From Weizmannia acidilactici (GTDB lineage Bacteria; Bacillota; Bacilli; Bacillales; Bacillaceae_C), in NCBI RefSeq assembly GCF_008974185.1, contig NZ_BKZP01000012.1, positions 1-64,000 of the forward strand: DNA of 64,000 nucleotides, given 5' to 3'. The position numbers and the translations under genes were made by a program. A model generated the notes under the pieces. The model was not told the DNA's origin. It worked only from the letters and a program-made list of their open reading frames with translations, and did not search any database. This document shows positions 8,698 to 18,280 of the stretch, piece by piece. Position 1 is the first letter of the stretch, and each line of letters begins with the position of its first letter.

Positions 8698-9048
8698 TTA
8701 AAAGAAAGGAAATACAAACAGCCCGAGGATAAGGGATACCGCCCCGATCCCAATGGCCCATGCACCGGTCGTGCCGGCACCTTTGCCGCGGGCGATCAGC
8801 CCGAGCACAATGGCCGAAGCGCCCAGCAAAACCGGGAGAAAAAACAGTGAAAGCACAGCGAGAAAGAGCGAAGCCCAACCGTAAAACCGGGAAACCATTC
8901 CGTCTTCCGACACCGGCTCCTCCCTCCTGTTTGTATACGCAGGCGCCGAAAGCTCGGCAGCCGTTTCTTCACGATAATCGTGCCCGGCCGTGCCGGAATC
9001 GCTTTTCGTCGAAGCCTGTTGCATACGGTCTTCCCTGTCCACGCGCAT
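8698..9048 (-). CDS. yqfX: small membrane protein YqfX
   Basis: The last 65 residues carry two hydrophobic segments rich in Gly/Ala/Leu (around FLAVLSLFFLPVLLGASAIV and a second near the C-terminus), like DUF4190-type small membrane proteins. The N-terminal part is polar and variable. The start is uncertain: ATG at 9048 gives 116 aa and ATG at 9024 gives 108 aa; neither SD is strong. Position between ispG and yqfW supports YqfX. Function unknown. Confidence 0.72.
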   Translation of the reverse strand: MRVDREDRMQQASTKSDSGTAGHDYREETAAELSAPAYTNRREEPVSEDGMVSRFYGWASLFLAVLSLFFLPVLLGASAIVLGLIARGKGAGTTGAWAIGIGAVSLILGLFVFPFF

Positions 9049-9191
9049 CCCTCGCTTTCCATGAATAGAAGCACCATTATTTTGCACGCCGGATATCTTT
9101 CCATGCTGCCAATTTCCGTTAAAACTTGCTCCATTCCCCTTTTTGCGGGTTTGTGCTACACTGTTAATACTGAAGCAAAGGAGAGGCACCA

Positions 9192-9770
9192 ATGAAAGGG
9201 AAAAAACGTTTCGGAATTGATATTGACGGGACTGTAACAAGTCCGGAATCGCTCGTCCCGTTTATCAATGAAGCTTTTCATATTCATTTAAAATATGAAG
9301 ATTTGACGAAGTACGAAATCACAGATGTAGTCGACATACCGCCGGAAACATTTAACAGGTGGTTCATCCAATCCGAACCGGCCATCTATGAAAAATCGCC
9401 GATTGCTGAAGGGGCAAAAGAAGTACTAACCAAATGGGCAGACAGATTTGAGCTATATTTTATCAGTGCGCGTGCATCCCATTTGCTTAAAGTTACCAAA
9501 AACTGGTTTTCAAGACAGCAACTGAAATACCACCATATTGAACTGATCGGCACACATCATAAAGTGGAAACGGCCAAAAAATATGATATCGATGTCTTTC
9601 TGGAAGACAAGCATGATAACGCGGCCGCGATCGCCGAAGAACTCGGCATCCCCGTCCTTCTGTTCGACACCCCGTATAACCGGGATCCCGTCCCGAAAAA
9701 TGTATACCGGGTTAAAAATTGGAAGGAAGCCGATGAATGGATCCGCCGCTGGGCCGGAACAACCGGGTAA
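9192..9770 (+). CDS. yqfW: HAD-superfamily 5'(3')-nucleotidase-like protein YqfW
   Basis: The 192-aa cytosolic protein has the HAD motif I FGIDIDGT (nucleophile Asp10, acid/base Asp12), motif II around FISAR and motif III near FLEDKHDNA. The layout is that of the 5'(3')-deoxyribonucleotidase (NT5C) group; substrate unproven. SD AAAGGAG precedes the ATG, and an extended -10 (TGCTACACT) is visible upstream. It converges on zur through a shared terminator. Confidence 0.87.
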   Translation: MKGKKRFGIDIDGTVTSPESLVPFINEAFHIHLKYEDLTKYEITDVVDIPPETFNRWFIQSEPAIYEKSPIAEGAKEVLTKWADRFELYFISARASHLLKVTKNWFSRQQLKYHHIELIGTHHKVETAKKYDIDVFLEDKHDNAAAIAEELGIPVLLFDTPYNRDPVPKNVYRVKNWKEADEWIRRWAGTTG

Positions 9771-9783
9771 GCCGTGCGCCTGT

Positions 9784-9820
9784 AAAAAAACCCTGCTGGG
9801 AAAATACAGCAGGGTTTTTT
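9784..9820. terminator. bidirectional terminator between yqfW and zur
   Basis: Perfect 14-bp arm AAAAAACCCTGCTG with complement, T-tract on both strands. Confidence 0.9.
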
Positions 9821-10259
9821 ACATGTGCCCTTTCCCATGCGCCATGCATTCCGGGCAGGTGCCGTACACTTCGAATTTATGGCCGGAAATGGCGCAGCCT
9901 TCCAGCCCGCTGTGGATCGTCAGCATCGGGCAGTCCGGGATTTCCTTCGTCTTTCCGCACGCCAAACAAATGAAATGGTGGTGATGATGGTCCGTCGAGC
10001 ATTTGAAACGGAAATGTTTTTCACCCGACAGCTCCGTCACTTCAAGAATCCCGAGTTCCGCAAACAGAGACAAATTCCGGTAAATCGTATCAAAACTCAA
10101 GCCCGGGTAATCACTTTTCATCCATTCCAGCACATCTTTCGCCGTTAAATATTTATTTCTTTTGGAAAGCAGGTCAAGCATTTTTTCACGTTTCCCCGTA
10201 TGTTTATAGCCGTTATCCTTCAATATTTCAATTGCCTCTTCTAAAAGCACTTGACTCAC
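9819..10259 (-). CDS. zur: zinc-responsive repressor Zur (Fur family)
   Basis: The 146-aa DNA-binding protein represses zinc uptake genes when zinc is plentiful. The N-terminal winged helix (1-80) is followed by a dimerisation domain with a His run (91-95) and structural-zinc cysteines Cys98/Cys101 and Cys135/Cys138. Together with its place behind znuC and znuB this supports Zur rather than Fur or PerR. The start is GTG at 10259, overlapping the znuB stop by 4 nt, so translation is probably coupled. It ends the operon and should be repressed by its own product through the Zur box at 11899. Confidence 0.93.
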   Translation of the reverse strand: MSQVLLEEAIEILKDNGYKHTGKREKMLDLLSKRNKYLTAKDVLEWMKSDYPGLSFDTIYRNLSLFAELGILEVTELSGEKHFRFKCSTDHHHHHFICLACGKTKEIPDCPMLTIHSGLEGCAISGHKFEVYGTCPECMAHGKGHM

Positions 10260-11113
10260 ACCTTCTTTTTGCTGAAGCGGATACCGGTCCGCAAACGTTT
10301 GATATAGATTGCCATAAGCAAAATAAGGATCGAAATCAGTACAATCGTTCCGCCAGGCGGCAGGTCGAGGTAAAAGGCGCTAACCAGCCCCCCCATCACG
10401 GAAATCTCACCGAATAAGACGGAAAACAAAATCGTCTGCTTAAAGCCGCGGCTGATGCGGATGCTTGCGGCGACCGGCAGCGTAATGAGCGCCGAAACGA
10501 GCATGATCCCGACAATTCTCATTGCTGCAGATATCACCAATGCAATTAGCACCATAAAAACCAAATGGATCGTTTTCGCCGGAATACCGGAAACTTTGGC
10601 GTATTCTTCATCGAAAGAGAGCAAAAATAATTCTTTATACAACAAAATAATAACAGCCGCCACCGCAATACTGATTGCCAATATCAGCCAAAGATCTGTC
10701 CGGCTCACCGCACTGACGCTACCGAACAAATAGTTCATTAAATCAACATTATACCCGCCGGCAAGCGAGATAAAAATCAGCCCGATGCCGATCCCGCCGG
10801 ACATGATGATCGGGATGGCGAGATCCTGGTAATAGCGGTACACGACCCGCAAACGTTCGATCAAAACGGAACCGAGTACGGAAAAACCTGTCCCGATATA
10901 AAGCGGATTGAGTCCCGATAATACCGGGAGTTTACTGCTTAAAAACAGGCTGACAGCGATCCCTGACAATGTGACATGGCTGAGCGCGTCCGCAATGAGC
11001 GACAAGCGGCGCACGACGATAAAACTCCCGATCAGCGGCGCAATGATGCCGATCATGATGCCGGTAAGAAACGTATTTTGCAAAAATTGATAATGTAAAA
11101 GCGCTGTGATCAT
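10256..11113 (-). CDS. znuB: zinc ABC transporter permease ZnuB
   Basis: The 285-aa membrane protein has about eight hydrophobic helices and the ABC-3 family layout, including a segment around residues 188-215 ([20 protein letters not shown]) typical of metal permeases. It forms the channel for periplasmic-type, solute-bound zinc. SD AAGGAG precedes the ATG. It lies 13 nt after znuC and overlaps zur. No znuA (substrate-binding protein) gene is present in the window, so that partner must be encoded elsewhere. Confidence 0.93.
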   Translation of the reverse strand: MITALLHYQFLQNTFLTGIMIGIIAPLIGSFIVVRRLSLIADALSHVTLSGIAVSLFLSSKLPVLSGLNPLYIGTGFSVLGSVLIERLRVVYRYYQDLAIPIIMSGGIGIGLIFISLAGGYNVDLMNYLFGSVSAVSRTDLWLILAISIAVAAVIILLYKELFLLSFDEEYAKVSGIPAKTIHLVFMVLIALVISAAMRIVGIMLVSALITLPVAASIRISRGFKQTILFSVLFGEISVMGGLVSAFYLDLPPGGTIVLISILILLMAIYIKRLRTGIRFSKKKV

Positions 11114-11126
11114 GCTTTACTCCTTC

Positions 11127-11885
11127 TCATCCATGTTCATGCGACAAAAGCCGGATATCATGGTGATACCATGAGGACAGTTTCTTATCATCCAGCTTTT
11201 CAAACGCTTCCCTGTCGCCGTGGAAATACAAGTGTTTGTTCAGGCAGGCGACATGCGTCACCCTATTTGAAATGGCTCCGATATCGTGGGTAACCAGTAT
11301 AAGCGTGATCCCAAGCTGTTTATTCAGCCGTTCCAGCATTTCATAAAAAGACTGGACATGGCGCTGGTCAACCCCTACTGTCGGCTCATCCAAAATCAGG
11401 ATCTCCGGTTTGCTGGCGATTGCCCTTGCGATAAATACACGCTGCTGCTGCCCCCCACTCAGTTCACCGATATTTTGATGCACATACCCTTCCATCCCAA
11501 CCGAGCGGATCGCGTCCAATACTTCTTTTTTCGCTTCATTGCCTAAAAAGCGAAACAGTCCCGTTTTTTTCGTCAACCCGCTTGCCACCACCTCAAAGAC
11601 GGTCGCAGGATATCCTGTGTTGAACGAGTTTGCTTTTTGCGAAACGAACCCGATCCGGCTCCAATCTTTAAATTTGTTAATTGGCGTGCCGAACAGACGG
11701 ATTTCCCCTTCCAGCGGCTTTAACAGCCCGAGGATCAGCTTCAACAGCGTCGATTTTCCGGAACCGTTCGGGCCGACGATGCCGAGAAATGCTGCCCTCG
11801 GAATCTTCAAATCAATTTGTTCCAGTACATTTCTCCGGTCATACCGGAAAGAAACGCCGGAAACTTCAACAATATAGTCGTTCAT
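11127..11885 (-). CDS. znuC: zinc ABC transporter ATP-binding protein ZnuC
   Basis: The 252-aa ATPase energises zinc import. Walker A GPNGSGKST (38-46), the signature LSGGQQQR and Walker B ILILDEPT are intact, with the switch histidine in LVTHD. It is the first gene of znuC-znuB-zur. SD GAGGGAG is placed before the ATG. Expression should be repressed by Zur in zinc-replete cells, given the operator over the start site. Confidence 0.94.
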   Translation of the reverse strand: MNDYIVEVSGVSFRYDRRNVLEQIDLKIPRAAFLGIVGPNGSGKSTLLKLILGLLKPLEGEIRLFGTPINKFKDWSRIGFVSQKANSFNTGYPATVFEVVASGLTKKTGLFRFLGNEAKKEVLDAIRSVGMEGYVHQNIGELSGGQQQRVFIARAIASKPEILILDEPTVGVDQRHVQSFYEMLERLNKQLGITLILVTHDIGAISNRVTHVACLNKHLYFHGDREAFEKLDDKKLSSWYHHDIRLLSHEHG

Positions 11886-11898
11886 AAACAGTCTCCCT

Positions 11899-11919
11899 CA
11901 ATCAGAATCATTCCGATTT
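11899..11919 (-). promoter_or_regulatory. Zur box of the znuC-znuB-zur operon
   Basis: On the minus strand the 21 bases form an imperfect dyad centred on AATGATT that follows the Bacillus Zur consensus (AAATCGTAATNATTACGATTT) at all but four positions. It lies 4 bp downstream of the -10 element, covering the transcription start, the expected place for a repressor site. Confidence 0.82.
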
Positions 11920-11923
11920 AAAC

Positions 11924-11952
11924 ATTATACACTTGCCACGCCCGATTGTAAA
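11924..11952 (-). promoter_or_regulatory. sigma-A promoter of znuC-znuB-zur
   Basis: -35 TTTACA, 17-bp spacer, -10 TATAAT. Near-consensus, with the Zur box just downstream. Confidence 0.82.
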
Positions 11953-12013
11953 GGCGACAAAGGAACATTTTCCATAAAGGTGCATATACATGAAGCAGGG
12001 AGTGTGATGCGCA

Positions 12014-12268
12014 GTGAAGCTCATTCAAAATATGGTCAATTATAAGGTAAATATGATTACCGGTGAAGAATTATTTAAATATGCCCGGCAGTTTAAAGTG
12101 AAAATCAGCCGCGAAGATGCGGAAAAAATTGCGGATTATTTACGCGGAAAGCAGCTGGATATTTTTGAAGACCAGGCCCGCAGCAAAGCCCTGAAAGACA
12201 TTGCAAAAATCACCAGCCCGGAAACAGCGCGGGAAATCAACCGGGTTTTTGTACTGTTTACGAAATAG
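12014..12268 (+). CDS. yqfT: DUF2624 family protein YqfT
   Basis: The 84-aa, mostly helical cytosolic protein contains the conserved pattern of YqfT (N-terminal MxxxxVNYKVNxITxEEL, C-terminal SPETAREIN). Function is unknown in the family. The start is GTG at 12014, with GGGAG about 12 nt upstream. It converges on the cwlO-like gene at a shared terminator. Confidence 0.8.
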   Translation: MKLIQNMVNYKVNMITGEELFKYARQFKVKISREDAEKIADYLRGKQLDIFEDQARSKALKDIAKITSPETAREINRVFVLFTK

Positions 12269-12402
12269 TGTGCAACCGTAATCCGGCATTGCAAATGAGC
12301 GCAAAATACGTTTGCCCAACAGGTTTCCCACCCCGGAACGTTTTGTGTCAACGGGCCACTTTTTCCGCAGGAGCCCTACAAAACGCACCGATTGGGCCGG
12401 AT

Positions 12403-12436
12403 AAAAAACCGGCTTGGAACCCCAAACCGGTTTTTT
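12403..12436. terminator. bidirectional terminator
   Basis: Stem AAAAAACCGG..TTGG with its complement, T-tract on both strands, between yqfT and the NlpC/P60 gene. Confidence 0.88.
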
Positions 12437-12441
12437 ATCCA

Positions 12442-13854
12442 TTATTCTACTACTCTTCTGACAACGCCGTTAAAGACGCTCTTCCAATAGCCATTGCTCA
12501 AACTGTCAACGGAAACGCCGTGGGAACTGTTGTCATCCAAAAATTGCCCGTTTCCGAGATAAATGCCGACATGGCCGTTCGTTTTGTACGTGTCAAAGAA
12601 GATCAAGTCTCCCCGTTTCATTTGTGACGGGCTGACTGCACGGCCCAAACCGACGAGCGTATCCGTCGTCGCACCCGCACCGCCTAAATTGACACCAGCC
12701 TGCAAATATGCCCAGTGCACAAAAGATGAGCAGTCAAAACGGCGGTTTGCAATATCGGATGCGTTCCTCCCGCCGCCAAATTTATACGGCGAATGCCCGA
12801 TCAAAGAAGAACCTGCACTGATTGCTTTTTCAATAATTTCCGATGCGCTCTTCGATGTGCTTCCGCTCGACACCGATGTGTTGCCGGATGAAGGGGAAGA
12901 ACTTGCCCCCACATTTGAACTTAAACCGGAGCCGGAGCTTGAACTTGCCTGGCTGTCCGATCCTGAATTTGTTTTTGCCTTATGCGTATTTGCGCTTGAC
13001 TTGCTGCCTGAGCCGGATCCGTTTTGTGATGCGGATGCATCATTCGATTGGACGCTTGACGCCGTTGCGGTTTCCGAAGCGGAAGAAGCTTTTGCGGTGG
13101 ACTGTTCTTTTTCAAGTTCTGCAAGGGCGGCTTTTTCTTGGGCACTTAAAGAAGCAGCCTTGTATTTCAGCTTGGAAATTTCATCCGCAATGGCCTGTTT
13201 TTGGTCATCCAGTGCGGCTTCCATGCTTTTCTGGTCTGCCAGCTCGTATTTATTTGCTTCTTTCAGCTCCTGCAAATCGGCCAAATCGGACTGAATTTTA
13301 GCTAGTTTTGCCTGCACTTCATCTTTTGACGCTTTTAATTCTTTTTTGTCTTTTTCCTGGGCCTCGAGGATGGACCGGTCAGCGTTGACAAAAGTTGTAA
13401 CAGCTGCTGCACGGCTGATGAGGTCGCTTAAACTTTTCGATTCGAGAATGACATCCAAATAGCTGACAGAACCGCCGTTTTGCTGTATATCGCGCGCGCG
13501 CTCCGCAAGCACCTGGTTACGTTCTTCAATTCTTTTTTGCGTTTCCTTAATTTTCGTGTTCAGTTCGGCCACTTGGGCTTTTGTATTTTGCACTTCCTGG
13601 TTTTTTTCAGTGATTTTCCGGTTGGTTTCACTGATTTTACTGGAAATTTTTTTCATGTCATCCTGAAGCTGCTTCTGGTCCGCCAAAATTTTGGCGATTT
13701 CATTCTGCTTGCTGGAAATGCTCGATTGGACAAGCGATTCTTGGCTTTTGATACTTTTCGTAGTGCTTTCGGCAAATGCTTTGCTAAAAGGAACAAAAGT
13801 ACTGCCGGCCCCGATGAAAGCCGCGGCCGTAATCGACAAAAACTTCTTACTCAC
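12442..13854 (-). CDS. cwlO: secreted peptidoglycan DL-endopeptidase, CwlO type (NlpC/P60)
   Basis: The 470-aa exported protein has a signal peptide (1-28, ending AFA), a long coiled coil (33-250) as in CwlO/PcsB, a Ser/Gly-rich linker (255-337) and a C-terminal NlpC/P60 domain (338-470). Catalytic Cys375 (RRFDCSSF) and His428 (TNGHVGIY) are visible. CwlO cuts the D-Glu-mDAP bond during elongation and is activated by FtsEX via its coiled coil. GTG start at 13854 with SD GGAGGAG. In B. subtilis cwlO lies elsewhere in the chromosome. A WalR-like box lies upstream. Confidence 0.88.
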   Translation of the reverse strand: MSKKFLSITAAAFIGAGSTFVPFSKAFAESTTKSIKSQESLVQSSISSKQNEIAKILADQKQLQDDMKKISSKISETNRKITEKNQEVQNTKAQVAELNTKIKETQKRIEERNQVLAERARDIQQNGGSVSYLDVILESKSLSDLISRAAAVTTFVNADRSILEAQEKDKKELKASKDEVQAKLAKIQSDLADLQELKEANKYELADQKSMEAALDDQKQAIADEISKLKYKAASLSAQEKAALAELEKEQSTAKASSASETATASSVQSNDASASQNGSGSGSKSSANTHKAKTNSGSDSQASSSSGSGLSSNVGASSSPSSGNTSVSSGSTSKSASEIIEKAISAGSSLIGHSPYKFGGGRNASDIANRRFDCSSFVHWAYLQAGVNLGGAGATTDTLVGLGRAVSPSQMKRGDLIFFDTYKTNGHVGIYLGNGQFLDDNSSHGVSVDSLSNGYWKSVFNGVVRRVVE

Positions 13855-13947
13855 TTTAACTCCTCCATAGCTATGTATCGTAATCTATCAATCTCGTAAT
13901 TTACAATTATGTTAAATACCAGTTTTGTTGTTCTTTTTTATATTTAA

Positions 13948-13980
13948 ATTATAGCATCAAAGTTCGACAAAAAGATTACA
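13948..13980 (-). promoter_or_regulatory. extended -10 promoter with WalR-like box upstream of cwlO
   Basis: On the minus strand TGTAAT-N5-TGTCGA resembles the WalR direct repeat (TGTWAH-N5-TGTWAH), perfect in the first half and 4/6 in the second. It is followed by the extended -10 TGCTATAAT at 13948-13956; no good -35 exists. The leader is about 90 nt. WalRK control of cwlO is known in B. subtilis; here it is inferred. Confidence 0.5.
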
Positions 13981-14021
13981 GTTTCTTTTCATTTTGCAAA
14001 AGCATGTCTGAATTTCCAAAA

Positions 14022-14055
14022 AAATGAAAAAAGCCTGCCGCATAAAGCGGTCAGG
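14022..14055 (-). terminator. intrinsic terminator of cshB-nfo
   Basis: Minus-strand hairpin GCCTG..CCGC/GCGG..CAGGC with TTTTTTC directly after the nfo stop. Confidence 0.8.
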
Positions 14056-14058
14056 CCG

Positions 14059-14958
14059 TCAGACGGGCTGCTGCATAATTTTCATTAATAAATCTTCATC
14101 AAACTGCCGGTTTCTCAGCATTTCAATTTCATATTTGTACGGCGGTTTCCGGTTCTTTTTATCTTCGCCGACATACGGGGTTTCCAAAATTTTCGGGATG
14201 TCCTCAAGCTGCGGGTGGTGCACGATATAGTCGAGGGCTTCAAATCCGATATGACCAAAACCGATATTTTCGTGCCTGTCTTTCCGTGCGCCCGCTTCAT
14301 TTTTGCTGTCATTGACATGCAAAACTTTGAGGCGGCCGATCCCGATGATGCGGTCAAACTCATCCAGCACATCATCGAACCGGTGCTTTATATCATAACC
14401 GGCATCATGCGTATGGCAGGTGTCGAAACAAACCGAAAGCTTGTCATTAAATTTGACACCGTCGATGATTTTCGCCAATTCTTCAAACGTCCTTCCGCAT
14501 TCGGAACCTTTGCCGGCCATCGTTTCCAGCGCAATTTGGACATTTTGGCCCGGTGTGAGCACTTCATTTAAACCTTCAATGATTTTCCGGATGCCTTTTT
14601 CCGGCCCCTCACCGACATGGGCGCCCGGGTGGAGGACGATTTGCTTCGCCCCGATCGCTTCCGTCCGTTCGATCTCCGAATTCAAAAAATTGATGCCGAG
14701 CTCAAAAGTGGCAGGGTTGGCCGCATTCCCGATATTGATAATATAAGGCGCATGGACGACAATTTCTTTGATGCCGTGCTCTTTCATGTGGGCAAGGCCG
14801 GCTTCGATATTTAAGTCTTCGATTTTCTTTCTTCTCGTGTTCTGCGGCGCACCGGTATAAATCATAAAGGTGTTGGCGCCATATGATGCCGCTTCTTCGC
14901 TTGCCGCAAGCAGCATTTTTTTGCCGCTCATGGAAACGTGTGAACCGATTTTTAACAT
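14059..14958 (-). CDS. nfo: endonuclease IV (AP endonuclease)
   Basis: The 299-aa enzyme nicks DNA 5' to abasic sites in base-excision repair and spore DNA repair. It is a TIM barrel using three zinc ions; ligand motifs such as [33 protein letters not shown] and [10 protein letters not shown] are present. ATG at 14958 is used, with SD AGGGGAG; a TTG one codon earlier is possible. The cshB stop is 17 nt upstream, so the two are cotranscribed. Confidence 0.96.
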   Translation of the reverse strand: MLKIGSHVSMSGKKMLLAASEEAASYGANTFMIYTGAPQNTRRKKIEDLNIEAGLAHMKEHGIKEIVVHAPYIINIGNAANPATFELGINFLNSEIERTEAIGAKQIVLHPGAHVGEGPEKGIRKIIEGLNEVLTPGQNVQIALETMAGKGSECGRTFEELAKIIDGVKFNDKLSVCFDTCHTHDAGYDIKHRFDDVLDEFDRIIGIGRLKVLHVNDSKNEAGARKDRHENIGFGHIGFEALDYIVHHPQLEDIPKILETPYVGEDKKNRKPPYKYEIEMLRNRQFDEDLLMKIMQQPV

Positions 14959-14974
14959 CAATGTTTCTCCCCTT

Positions 14975-16285
14975 TTATTTGCGTTTTTGCATTTTTCTTT
15001 GGCGTTTTTTGATTGTCTCGATTTGCCGCTCGATTTTCTTTTTATACCCCGGCTTCACTTTTTTCGGCCTGCCAATTGCCCTTCTCGCCGCTATTTCCAT
15101 TTCATCTGCCTGCCTTACGCGTTTTTTGCGGCGGTTCCGGTCGTGCCGTTCCACCCATTCCCCGTTTCTCAAGTCGCGGTTTTCAAAAACGATGCCCAAT
15201 TTTTCAAGTTGTGTAAGGGCATATTCATCAGAAGGCTCGTAGATGGTCGCGCAAATGCCCGAAAGGTTCGCACGTGCAGTCCTGCCGGCTCGGTGGATGT
15301 AAAACGTCAAGTCTTTCGGCAGCTCATAGTTGACGACATGGCTGACGCCTTCAATGTCAATGCCTCTCGCCGCCAAATCGGTAGCGACAATATACTGGAA
15401 ATCAAGGTTTTTAATTTGCTTCATCGTCTTTGCCCTTTCCCGCGGCGTCAAATTCCCGTGGATGCGGGCAGTTTTCATCCCTTTTTCCGCCAGTCGGCCC
15501 GATATCTCGTCCACCATCACTTTTGTATTGGCAAACACAATCGCTAAATAAGGATTAAACGCTTTAAGTACATCATACAATACATCGATTTTCTCCCGCG
15601 AGCGTTTTGGTATTAAAATATGCTCGATTTTTTCCGCAGAAATTTGCTTCGGCTGCACCTGCTCGAATTTCGGGTTTTCCATATACTTTTTCAAAAACGG
15701 CTTTAATTTTTCCGGAATCGTGGCCGAGAATACGAGCATTTGCAGCTCTTTCGGTATCCGTCCGGCAATTTGGTCGACATCTGCAATAAAGCCCATATCA
15801 AGCATGATATCCGCTTCATCGACGACCAAAATTTTTGCAGTATGGACAAATAGGGCCTGTTCTTTCACAAGATCATAGATTCTTCCAGGCGTTCCAACAA
15901 CGATCTGCGGCTGTTTTTTCAGCTTTCCAATATCGCGCTGCTTGTCCGTTCCGCCGATAAAAAGCCGCGCTGTAATGCCGCCTGTTTCATCCCATTTTAA
16001 AATATCCAGGACTTCATGATAGATCTGGCTTGCCAGTTCCCTAGTCGGCGCCGTAATGACCGACTGCACTTCATGAAGGCTTGGATCTGTTTTCTGCAAA
16101 ACCGGCAGCACATAGGCATGCGTTTTGCCCGTGCCGGTTTGTGACTGGCCGATCGCGCTTTCCCCTTTTAGCACGAGCGGGATCATTTTTTTCTGGATTT
16201 CCGTCGGTTCAAGAAATCCCTTATTTTCTACAGCCGTTTCGATAAAAGGCTTAAAACCAAAATCTTTCCAATTCGTATTGATCAT
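14975..16285 (-). CDS. cshB: DEAD-box RNA helicase CshB
   Basis: The 436-aa ATP-dependent RNA helicase unwinds mRNA and rRNA structures, especially in the cold. It has a Q motif near the N-terminus ([13 protein letters not shown]), Walker [29 protein letters not shown] and HRAGRTAR. The C-terminus is a lysine/arginine-rich tail. Length matches B. subtilis CshB (438 aa). SD AAGGAG precedes the ATG. It heads a cshB-nfo operon. Confidence 0.95.
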   Translation of the reverse strand: MINTNWKDFGFKPFIETAVENKGFLEPTEIQKKMIPLVLKGESAIGQSQTGTGKTHAYVLPVLQKTDPSLHEVQSVITAPTRELASQIYHEVLDILKWDETGGITARLFIGGTDKQRDIGKLKKQPQIVVGTPGRIYDLVKEQALFVHTAKILVVDEADIMLDMGFIADVDQIAGRIPKELQMLVFSATIPEKLKPFLKKYMENPKFEQVQPKQISAEKIEHILIPKRSREKIDVLYDVLKAFNPYLAIVFANTKVMVDEISGRLAEKGMKTARIHGNLTPRERAKTMKQIKNLDFQYIVATDLAARGIDIEGVSHVVNYELPKDLTFYIHRAGRTARANLSGICATIYEPSDEYALTQLEKLGIVFENRDLRNGEWVERHDRNRRKKRVRQADEMEIAARRAIGRPKKVKPGYKKKIERQIETIKKRQRKMQKRK

Positions 16286-16464
16286 GTTTCCACTCCTTAT
16301 CTCACACGCCTAGGAACGTCTTGTTATTATAATCGACATTCGAAAAAAACGCTACTTTCCGGCAAAGATGCTGCCAAGAAACTTTTCTGCATTCCAGACG
16401 TTTCCGCCTGCCCTGCATATTGTATAAATGAACGGCGTTAAAGAACAGAAAGGGGGATAAAACA

Positions 16465-17106
16465 ATGCCGCCAAGAAATATGCCGTTTTTCGGGCCACCA
16501 AACCAGGGGCTGGGTCGTCCGATTGGCGGAATGCAAAGGAACCCATTTACGTTGAACCGCCCCGGTATGCTTAGGCCTTTCGGTGCCGGTTTTGGGCATA
16601 ATCCGGTATTCCGCGCCGGGGGCGGACCCGCCTTCCAGGGCCGCGGCGGGCTCTTATCAAGGTTGTTCCAGCGCGGCGGGCAAAATGCAGCCATGAATCC
16701 GGCAAACGCCTTCCAAAGAGGAGCCGCCGGGGGAGGCGGATCGCTGCTGAAGTCGATTGCAAATCCGAATTCGATCAGTTCATTTTTAAACAATACACAA
16801 AATGTCATTAAAACGGCGCAGCAGGTCGGGCCGATGATCCAACAGTACGGTCCGCTGATTAAAAATTTGCCTGCCATGTGGAAAATGTACCGCGGATTAA
16901 AAAATGCGCCGGTTAATGAAGCAGGGGCAGAGGAATCAAGCGGGCAAAACAAAAAACGCACTTCTCCAAGCACCGCCGGCAAAACGGGGCGCGTCACAAA
17001 AAGCGCAGACCGCACATCCGCAAGCAGCTCCAGGAAGAAAAAGGAAAAGAAAAAAGAAGAAAACATCCAGGAAAAAGGCGCTTCCGTACCTAAATTATTT
17101 ATTTAA
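16465..17106 (+). CDS. yqfQ: VrrA/YqfQ family low-complexity protein
   Basis: The 213-aa protein has an N-terminal Gly/Pro/Arg/Phe-rich region (1-95), a short helical core (98-145, NVIKTAQQVGPMIQQYGPLI) and a Lys/Glu/Ser-rich basic tail. This is the layout of VrrA/YqfQ proteins, which have no proven biochemical activity. SD GAAAGGGGG is strong. The gene lies between cshB and ispH as in B. subtilis. The GC-rich repeats produce a long antisense open frame that is not a gene. Confidence 0.78.
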   Translation: MPPRNMPFFGPPNQGLGRPIGGMQRNPFTLNRPGMLRPFGAGFGHNPVFRAGGGPAFQGRGGLLSRLFQRGGQNAAMNPANAFQRGAAGGGGSLLKSIANPNSISSFLNNTQNVIKTAQQVGPMIQQYGPLIKNLPAMWKMYRGLKNAPVNEAGAEESSGQNKKRTSPSTAGKTGRVTKSADRTSASSSRKKKEKKKEENIQEKGASVPKLFI

Positions 17107-17114
17107 AAAACAGG

Positions 17115-17147
17115 ACCGTTTGTACCCCGGTACAGGCGGTTTTTTTG
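17115..17147 (+). terminator. intrinsic terminator of yqfQ
   Basis: Hairpin with nested ACCG/CGGT and TTGTACC/GGTACA pairings followed by eight T. Confidence 0.82.
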
Positions 17148-17170
17148 CATGATAAGCCTTATGCCCCATT

Positions 17171-17235
17171 TTGTATTCTGCCTTAAATTCCGATATAATA
17201 CAATTGTGTTAGAATACAATTTTAAGTCCGGACTT
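17171..17235 (+). promoter_or_regulatory. ispH promoter and leader dyads
   Basis: -35 TTGTAT, 17-bp spacer, -10 TATAAT at 17194. Just downstream, over the start site, are the inverted repeat AATTGT-N8-ACAATT and the 12-bp palindrome AAGTCCGGACTT (17224-17235). The regulator is unknown. Confidence 0.6.
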
Positions 17236-17270
17236 CATATGTTTCCGGAATATTTACTAGGAGGATCGCA

Positions 17271-18236
17271 ATGGAGGTTATTAAAATTTCCCCCCGAGGC
17301 TACTGCTACGGCGTTGTCGACGCGATGGTCATCGCCCGCAATGCCGCTTTAGATAAAACATTGCCGCGCCCCATCTACATACTCGGCATGATTGTCCACA
17401 ACCAGCATGTGACGGACGCCTTTAAAGAAGATGGAATCATCACCCTGGACGGAAAAAACCGGAAAGAAATTTTGGAGAAGATCAATGAAGGCACTGTCAT
17501 TTTTACCGCGCACGGCGTATCCCCCGAAGTGCGCGAACTCGCCAGGAAAAAAGGGCTGACTGCAATCGATGCCACGTGCCCGGACGTAACGAAAACGCAT
17601 GACCTGATCCGTGAAAAGGAAAAAGAAGGCTATGATGTCATTTATATCGGTAAAAAGGGGCATCCCGAGCCTGAGGGGGCGGTCGGGGTTGCCCCGGGGA
17701 TCGTCCACTTGGTTGAGACAAAAGAAGATGTGGAAGCACTCAACATCCGGAATGATAAAATCATCGTGACGAACCAAACGACGATGAGCCAATGGGATGT
17801 GGCGGACATCATGGATCTCGTCCAAGAAAAATACCCAACTGCCGAAAAATATAACGAAATTTGCCACGCAACGCAAATTCGCCAGAAAGCCGTTGCGGAA
17901 CAGGCAAAAGAAGCGGATCTTCTGCTTGTTGTCGGCGACCCGAGAAGCAATAATTCGAACCGCCTGGCGCAAGTATCGGAAGAAATCGCGCATACGAAAG
18001 CATACCGCATTGCCGATGTGGAAGAAATCAAACTGGAATGGCTGGACGGCGTCAGCAAAGTAGCCGTAACCGCGGGTGCTTCGACTCCAACGCCGATCGT
18101 CCGTGAAGTCATTGCGTTTCTCGAGCAATATGACCCGGAGGATGAATCGACATGGATGCGCGAGCGGAAAGTGCCGTTAAGCAAAATTTTGCCGAAAGTA
18201 AAAAATCCCCATCCTACACTGTCCAAAAAAGCATAA
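17271..18236 (+). CDS. ispH: 4-hydroxy-3-methylbut-2-enyl diphosphate reductase
   Basis: The 321-aa iron-sulphur enzyme converts HMBPP to IPP and DMAPP, the last step of the MEP pathway. The three cluster cysteines are Cys12 (RGYCYG), Cys103 (DATCPDV) and Cys198 (EICHAT); the HN, HG and HP histidine motifs are intact. SD AGGAGG precedes the ATG. It has its own promoter and terminator. ispG for the preceding step is at 7.5 kb. Confidence 0.97.
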   Translation: MEVIKISPRGYCYGVVDAMVIARNAALDKTLPRPIYILGMIVHNQHVTDAFKEDGIITLDGKNRKEILEKINEGTVIFTAHGVSPEVRELARKKGLTAIDATCPDVTKTHDLIREKEKEGYDVIYIGKKGHPEPEGAVGVAPGIVHLVETKEDVEALNIRNDKIIVTNQTTMSQWDVADIMDLVQEKYPTAEKYNEICHATQIRQKAVAEQAKEADLLLVVGDPRSNNSNRLAQVSEEIAHTKAYRIADVEEIKLEWLDGVSKVAVTAGASTPTPIVREVIAFLEQYDPEDESTWMRERKVPLSKILPKVKNPHPTLSKKA

Positions 18237-18246
18237 ATCTTGATGT

Positions 18247-18280
18247 GGCGGGTTCCCATGGTCACCCGCCGCTTATTTTT
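18247..18280 (+). terminator. intrinsic terminator of ispH
   Basis: Stem GGCGGGT/ACCCGCC, 10-nt loop, then GCTTATTTTT. Convergent yqfO ends inside it. Confidence 0.75.

Noticed and set aside
16302-17066. Long minus-strand ORF of 254 codons
   Set aside because: It is the antisense shadow of the GC-rich, low-complexity yqfQ gene, with no SD and proline/phenylalanine-rich nonsense.
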